NCBI RefSeq assembly: GCF_963924675.1
Contig: NC_089222.1
Span: 6,640,501 to 6,704,500, forward strand
DNA: 64,000 bases
DNA from: Phocoena phocoena
Lineage: Eukaryota > Chordata > Mammalia > Artiodactyla > Phocoenidae
Reading direction: 5' to 3'
Shown here: piece by piece, positions 58,310 through 64,000 of the stretch
Layout of the letters: each line of letters starts with the position of its first letter
How positions within the stretch are numbered: the stretch's first letter is position 1
The notes under the pieces: model-generated
Seen by the model: the letters and a program-made list of their open reading frames with translations, nothing else
The model's database searches: none
What the model was told of the DNA's origin: nothing
Made by a program: the position numbers and the translations under genes

Positions 58310-59627
58310 CCCACGCACCTATGGTCAACTAATCTATGACAAAGGAGGCAAGGATATACAATGGAGAAAAGACAGTCTCTTCAGTAAGTGGTGCTGGGAA
58401 AACTAGACAGCTACATGTAAAAGGATGAAATTAGAACACTCCCTAACATCATACACAAAAATAAACTCAAAATGGATTAGAGACCTAAATGTAAGACTAG
58501 ACACTATAAAACTCTTAGAGGAAGACATAGGAAGAACACTCTTTGAAATAAATCACAGCAAGATCTTTTTTGATCCACCTCCTAGAGAAATGGAAATAAA
58601 AACAAAAATAAGCAAATGGGACCTAATGAAACTTCAAAGCTTTTGCACAGCAAAGGAAACCATAAACAAGATGAAAAGACAACCCTCAGAGTGGGAGAAA
58701 ATATTTGCAAAGGAATCAACGGACAAAGGATTAATCTCTGAAATATATAAACAGCTCATGCAGCTCAATATTAAGAAAACAAATAACCCAATCCAAAAAT
58801 GGGCAGAAGACCTAAATAGACATTTCTCCAAAGAAGACATACAGATGGCCAAGAGGCACATGAAAAGCTGCTCAACATCACTAATTATTAGAGAAATGCA
58901 AATCAAAACCACAATGAGGCATCACCTCTCACCAGTTAAAATGGGCATCATCAGAAAATCTACAAACAACAAATGCTGGAGAGAGTGTGAAGAAAAGGGA
59001 ACCCTCTTGCACTGTTGGTGGGAATGTGAATTGATATAGCCATTGTGGAGAACAGTATGGAGGTTCCTTAAAAAACTAAAAATAGAATTACCGTATGATC
59101 CAGCAGTCTCACTACTGGGCATATACCCAGAGAAAACCATAATTCAAGAAGACACATGCACCCCAGTGTTCATTGCAGCACTGTTTACAATAGCCAGGTC
59201 ATGGAAGCAACCTAAATGCCCATCGACAGACGAATGGATAAAGAGGTTGTGGCACATATATACAATGGAATATTACTCAGCCATAAAAAGGAATGAAATT
59301 GGGTCATTTGTTGGGACATGGATGGATCTAGAGACTGTCATACACAGTGAAGTTAGTCAGAAAGAGAAAAACAAATATCGTATATTAACCCATTTATGTG
59401 GAACCTAGAAAAATGGTACAGATGAACCGGTTTGCAGGGCAGAAATTGAGACACTGATGTAGAGAACAAACGTATGGACACCAAGTGGGGAAAGCGGCAG
59501 GGGGATGGGGGTGGTGGGATGAATTGGGCGATTGAGATTGACATGTACACACTGATTTGTATAAAATTAATGACTGATAAGAACCTACTGTATAAAAAAG
59601 TAAAATAAAATACAAAAATTAAAAAAA
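58310..59627 (+). pseudogene. L1 ORF2 C-terminal fragment and 3' UTR, with target duplication
   Basis: Sense L1 insertion of about 1.3 kb. In one frame the ORF2 C-terminus can be followed from the left end to the natural stop at 59408, through [20 protein letters not shown] (after 58425) and STDEWIKRLWHIYTMEYYSA. Two in-frame TAG codons interrupt it, one near 58404 (where related copies have tryptophan) and one at 59037-59039. The encoded part has no endonuclease or reverse-transcriptase catalytic core. The 3' UTR ends in an A-rich tail. The flanking duplication aaatctgaagga is at about 58297 and 59628. Confidence 0.93.
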
Positions 59628-59809
59628 AATCTGAAGGACATCCTTTTCAACATAAAGCATTACAGGCAGTTGCAACAGAGGTGAACTAGAATTGTGTTGG
59701 ATTTCTCCCCTGTACATTTCAATGATAAAATTAACATGTGTATATCACTTGAGAATTCCAATGTGATTTTTCTTGCATTATATAATTTAAATAACTTTCT
59801 GAAGCTTCA

Positions 59810-59985
59810 CATCAATTCTCTACAGAAGACAGAGCCAAAATTCTTATTCACCTTTTCCCTCCATTTTATCAATACATACCAGTAAATGAAACTCAGAAAG
59901 GCCAAGTGAGGTAATGAAGGTCACAAGGTCACAAAGCTTGTCAGAGCCAGAATGCACTCAGATCTGTTAGTCCAGCTGGTTTTCC
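59810..59985 (-). repeat. MIR SINE
   Basis: Antisense MIR: 'gaaactcagaaaggccaagt', 'ggtcacaaagcttgtcagag'. Confidence 0.7.
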
Positions 59986-60219
59986 ATAATCCCTAAAGAT
60001 GCTTAATCCTGGCTGTTCCCTCTTGGAAAAAGATTACTTAAAAGATTGCTAGTTTTTAAAATTAATCAGATGGTATAAATTCAGATCTTTATATATCAGT
60101 CCAGGCTTTTGGGTCTGAGGAATCTTTAGAGCTAAAGTTTACTGCTTTACTAGGTGTCAGGCTCTTTTTAGTTGTGTAGCATCAATTATTTCATTTATTT
60201 CTGACTTTGCCCACAGTCT

Positions 60220-60400
60220 GGAGTGCTTCCTCCCGAGAACCCACATGGTGCCCTCCCTCATTTCCTTGTGGTCCTGCCCCCACGTCATGCTATTAAGAGA
60301 GGTCTTCCCTGACTACTTTATGCCCCCTCAGCCGCAAATCTGGCTCCCATCCCTCTCTAGCCCAGAAGACACAGAAGTATCACACGAGCCACAGATGCAA
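60220..60400 (+). repeat. L2 LINE fragment
   Basis: 'ccacatggtgccctccctca' and 'gaggtcttccctgactactt' match the L2 3' region. Confidence 0.7.
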
Positions 60401-60925
60401 GCCACATAGGTAATTTAAAATTTTCTAAAATTTTAATTTTATTTAATAATTTAAAAACTTAATAAAATTTATTTAAATTTTTTAGGTAGTCACATTTTTT
60501 AAAAAGCAACAAGAAACAAGTAAAATTTAATTTATATAATACTTTTACTTAATTTATATACCCCAAATATTATCATTTCAACATGTAATTAATATAAAAG
60601 ATTCATGAGATATTTTATATTCCCTTTTTCATATTAAGTGTTCAAAATCTGGTACTTACGTTTAGGGTACTTCTGGTAAATGCATTGTATTTACACTTGG
60701 AGCACATCCCAAATTGGACCGGCCACATTGTAAGGGCTCAGTAACCACATGGGATTAGTGGCTACCATACTGGACAGTGCAGCTCTATGCCCTTTACTCC
60801 ACTTTACTTTTCTTTCTTTCTTTTTTTTTTTTTTCATATTCTTATCAGGTTCAGCAAGACCAAATGAGTTTCTTGGAACAGATCACAAAACTTACTACTA
60901 TCAGAGCAAAGATGGGGCTCAGCTT
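60401..60925. other. AT-rich unassigned sequence
   Basis: 60405-60620 is strongly A/T-rich (aaatttattt blocks). A T-run is near 60822-60835. It may be the interrupted body of the flanking L2. Confidence 0.45.
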
Positions 60926-60929
60926 ATCC

Positions 60930-61035
60930 CCTTGGCATATTATATATTGATTTACTGTCTTTCTTCATGTGATTATAAACTTTCTAAGGGCATGAAAATG
61001 TGTAGAATGGTATCTCACCCAAGGTGAGCACTCAG
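60930..61035 (+). repeat. L2 LINE 3' end
   Basis: 'tttactgtctttcttcatgt', 'cataaactttctaag'-like sequence and 'ggtgagcactcag' match the L2 terminus. Possibly the continuation of 60220-60400. Confidence 0.5.
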
Positions 61036-61039
61036 ATCT

Positions 61040-61795
61040 TTGTGGGGCGAATAGCAGTCTTATGCAGCAGGTTCAGCTTTGGTCTCCCCTATTTACAAGA
61101 GGAGGAGAAGCAACGGCACACGGAGACGTCCTCTCCCCAGGCCACGTGGCCAGTGGGAGGGTTTCCACCCAGGCGGGCAGCTCTTCCAGAGCACGTGCTT
61201 AGTGTCAGCTGTTCTTCTGACCTGAAAACACACACAAACACGTTCATAAGAATGCTATACTGTCACTTTCTAAGGCATTTCTAATAATTTTACTTTGTTT
61301 CAAATCATAATTAAACAAAGAATATTAACAAGACACAAGCTGATGAATAAAATGATAACTTTGGGTCCTTTAGAGCTATCCAGAGAGGACTGGTTCCCTT
61401 CCGGTTCAGGTAGTTCACACTCTACTGATTTACAGGGAGGTTGACTAAAGGGTAGATTTTTTCCCAGGATAAAGCATTGTTTGGCAGAAGCTGAGTTCTC
61501 ATGATCTTGTGGGATAATTCTCTGGAAATGCATTGCATGGGCTTAATAGGCAATGATCAATTGTTTCAAGAGCTGAGTTTGATGAATGTGGGCAGGTTAT
61601 GTGGACCCACGGTTATGCTGATTAGATCAGAAAGTCTATTATTAATTGATGTAGTGGCTTTAGAGAGAAATGTTTAAATGCACTGAATGGTGGCTGAATT
61701 TAATGTCTCGGTTTCACTCACATGGGCCAGCTTCTGTGTGCCACTGTATAGTGGCTATCTGTTGTCACGACACAATGAATATTGTAACAACAACA
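61040..61795. other. unassigned intronic sequence
   Basis: Small ORFs only; nothing recognised. Confidence 0.4.
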
Positions 61796-61799
61796 AATA

Positions 61800-61985
61800 T
61801 GTGTTGTGTTTCCTGTGCCAGGGATTATCTCAAGCATGCTCAGGTAGGAGAGTTTACAGTCTCCATTCCACAGATAAAGTAACTGAGGCCAGGAGACATC
61901 CCATGATCCCCCAAGGTCACACAGCTCTATGTGTCAGAGCTCTGACTTAACAGGATCTGAATCCAGAGTCTGTGTCTAACCTTGC
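61800..61985 (-). repeat. MIR SINE
   Basis: Antisense MIR: 'ttccacagataaagtaactg', 'ccccaaggtcacacagctct', 'ggatctgaatccagagtctg'. Confidence 0.85.
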
Positions 61986-62110
61986 TGCCTGCCCACCCCC
62001 TACATTTGAAGCATCCAGACTTTTGCCTCTCTACTCTGGGAAGGCACATCAAAGGAGGTGCTCTCTGGTGGCCTCGGAGCCAGACAGAACCAGGTTCATC
62101 CCCATTGAAG

Positions 62111-62440
62111 TCCTTTTTTGCTTATTTGTTTTAATTAGACTCAGTGAAGTTAAGTAACCAGCTTGACCCTGCACAGTTAGTAAGACGTAGATCTCAAGTG
62201 GCTTCACTGAGATCCATCACAAGAAACTTTCTAAGTTACCCTCTTTCATTGTCGTATGTCCAAACACCCAAGAGTCCATCTTTCTCTAGACGTACTCAAA
62301 TGAACACTCAACTCACCATAGTTATGACTTCTCTCTCTTTTTTTTTTCCCCCCAAATTATCTTCCTCTGTCAAGTGTGGGGTGTTCCAAGACCCAAAAAT
62401 GCTCCCCTAGTGCCCAGATCTGGCTGTTAAGACCAGTTTC
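62111..62440. repeat. direct duplication, copy A
   Basis: About 325 bp from ttttttgcttatttgtttta to ggctgttaagaccagtt. It recurs in the same orientation at 63671-63994. By eye there are about two dozen substitutions, nearly all transitions, and one short indel at a T/C run. Copy A keeps CpG at places where copy B has TpG. I do not recognise the unit as a known transposon. Confidence 0.9.
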
Positions 62441-62441
62441 C

Positions 62442-62600
62442 TACTTATTACTGTAAGAAATTGGGCAAAATGATTTACCCACTGAGAACCTCACTTCCTT
62501 TATTTGTAAAAGGGGACTATGATACCACTAGCACTATTACGATGAAAAGTTGTATATCTAAGTTGTTTAGCGCAGGGTCTGGTGTTGACAAGACGCCGTA
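62442..62600 (+). repeat. MIR SINE
   Basis: Forward MIR: 'aaattgggcaaaatgattta', 'gagaacctcacttcctttat', 'ttgtaaaaggggactatgat'. Confidence 0.75.
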
Positions 62601-63385
62601 ATGGCAATTATCTCTCTAATTACAAAGTATTTCAGGAGAATAAGATGCTGTTCTTGTTTACACCACATATTTTCACCCCAACAAGAGGTAGCAGTGATTA
62701 GAATTAGAAGGGAGGGCATTTCAAAGGAGTAAAGTGGAGTATCTCCATGGACTCTCTCTGTGTACAACGTGTATATAACAGCACCTGCAGTTTGACTACA
62801 AGGCGGAAATTATGAGGAGGGCTGTCAGGTCTCATGCTTCTGGGGATAGCTTGATGACTGGCCAAGGTCAAGAAGCAACCCTCTCTATGGTGATGTACAA
62901 CGTGGTGAGGAATATTTGAAGGTTTTTACACTTTCCCATGGAAGGGTCTGGCATTATTTGAGAACGAGGTCTAGCATTCACTGGATGGGCTGTTGGGTGG
63001 TTCTACTTAAGCTGTAATACGTATTGTGTCCTGCAGTGATGCTTGCTTAAAATCACATGTGGCTGCAACCTTTGAACTAAAAAGCGCTGCACAGGGCGGT
63101 CTCTTGCTGATGGCACACATTCTGCAACCTAGACTGTTTCCCTTAGCTATCACCATCCACTATTGATCAGCTTCACTTTTGCTCAGTTCTTGAGAATCAC
63201 CTGTCTCCAGAGGCATTTGAAGATTAATTTAAAAGGGAAAAGAAAAGCAATTTCCGAAAGCTACTTTAGAAGAGAAAAATAACTCCATTACACTGCTTTT
63301 CTTCTGATGTCTTTTGAACTCCCAGCTCTCGGCTTTAGCATCGACTTCTGTATTCTGGGAAGTGATGTGATGCCAATACTTGTAG
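62601..63385. other. unassigned intronic sequence
   Basis: No gene or repeat recognised. Confidence 0.4.
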
Positions 63386-63387
63386 CG

Positions 63388-63565
63388 ATGGTGACGATGA
63401 TGATGATGAATATCAGGTCCATTTATGCATAACTCCTATGTTCCAGGCACGTTATATGCCCCATATCTAATCTTCAAGATAATGTACTCCTTTTATAGAG
63501 AAGTTAAATGATTTATTAAACACAAAAGCAATTCTTTGGTGGAGCTAGGATCGAAGCCCAAGTCA
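63388..63565 (-). repeat. MIR SINE after a (GAT)n run
   Basis: A gatgatgatgat run (63394-63408) leads into antisense MIR: 'cctatgttccaggcacgtta', 'ggtggagctaggatcgaagc'. Confidence 0.75.
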
Positions 63566-63589
63566 GCTTCACTTTAAAAGCCAAGCTTA

Positions 63590-63660
63590 TCCTTCTATCC
63601 TTCCTCCTTTTTTCTCTTCTTCCCTTTCTCCTTATTTTCTTTCCCTTTCCTTCCCTTTGA
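63590..63660. repeat. polypyrimidine tract
   Basis: Nearly pure C/T for about 70 bp (ttcctcctttttt, ccctttccttccctt), immediately left of duplication copy B. Confidence 0.8.
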
Positions 63661-63670
63661 AAAATTGTCT

Positions 63671-63994
63671 TTTTTTTGCTCGTTTGTTTTAATTAGACTC
63701 AGTGAAGTTAAATAACCAGCTTGACCCTGCACAGTTAGTGAGATGTAGATCTCAAGTTGCTTCATTGAGATCCATCACAAGAAGCTTTCTGAGTTACCCT
63801 CTTTCATCATTGTATGTTTAAATACCCAAGAGTCCATCTTTTTCTAGATGTACGCAAATGAGTACTCAACTCACCATAGTTATGACTTCTCTCTCTTTTT
63901 TTTTTCCAAATTATCTTCCTCTGTCAAGTGTGGGGTGTTCCAAGGCCCAAGAATTCTCCCCTAGTGCCCAGATCTGGTTGTTAAGACCAGTTAA
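63671..63994. repeat. direct duplication, copy B
   Basis: Second copy of the 62111-62440 sequence, same orientation, about 1.56 kb downstream. Similarity stops at the final 'accagtt', six bases before the window edge. Confidence 0.9.
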
Positions 63995-64000
63995 TGTTCT

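Noticed and set aside
58425..59408. Possible active L1 protein
   Set aside because: Two in-frame stops and absence of the endonuclease and reverse-transcriptase catalytic parts make it a dead fragment.

Overview
This is a stretch of mammalian nuclear DNA, almost certainly from a cetacean. The main clue is about ten copies of a roughly 190-bp tRNA-derived SINE of the CHR type, plus shorter relatives. In every copy the internal Pol III A and B boxes can be read, and most are flanked by clear target-site duplications. This SINE group belongs to whales, hippos and ruminants. I recognised no BovB or Bov-A elements, which would be expected in a ruminant. The rest of the window holds L1 fragments on both strands, old L2 and MIR copies, MER5-type and Tigger-like DNA transposon remnants, and LTR pieces. 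There is no bacterial gene organisation, no CRISPR array and no intact long reading frame.

The one place that looks like a gene is a CpG-rich island at about 10.77-11.44 kb. It has GC boxes, a TATA-like element, a G-quadruplex-prone run and several upstream ORFs. It ends in a tiny coding exon: an ATG with an in-frame stop two codons upstream, seven codons plus one base, then a strong splice donor. The peptide M-R-S-I-M-Y-F-(G) matches, with one substitution, what I remember as the start of ZNF385D, a zinc-finger protein whose gene has very large introns. If so, 0-10.8 kb is upstream flank and 11.44-64 kb is the beginning of a long first intron on the + strand. The assignment rests on a very short peptide plus context, so it is likely rather than proven.

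Layout: 0-10 kb is upstream flank with L1, L2 and an L1 inverted by twin priming. From 10.1 to 18.5 kb is a repeat-poor block centred on the island. From 18.5 to 34 kb SINEs, a 2.5-kb L1 carrying two nested SINEs, MIR and MER5 copies and a 60-bp tandem duplication accumulate. From 34 to 46 kb there are MER5 copies, a 2.4-kb L1 with a perfect 16-bp target duplication, a Tigger-like element and a long antisense L2 tract split by an L1. From 46 to 50 kb there are two copies of one LTR. From 50 to 64 kb are more SINEs, an L1 ORF2 fragment, and a 325-bp sequence present twice about 1.56 kb apart at the right end.

No previously undescribed multi-gene system is visible. The points worth checking are the exon assignment and its leader, the structured promoter, the repeat-depleted block, the duplicated segments, and the young SINE/L1 insertions with intact target duplications.
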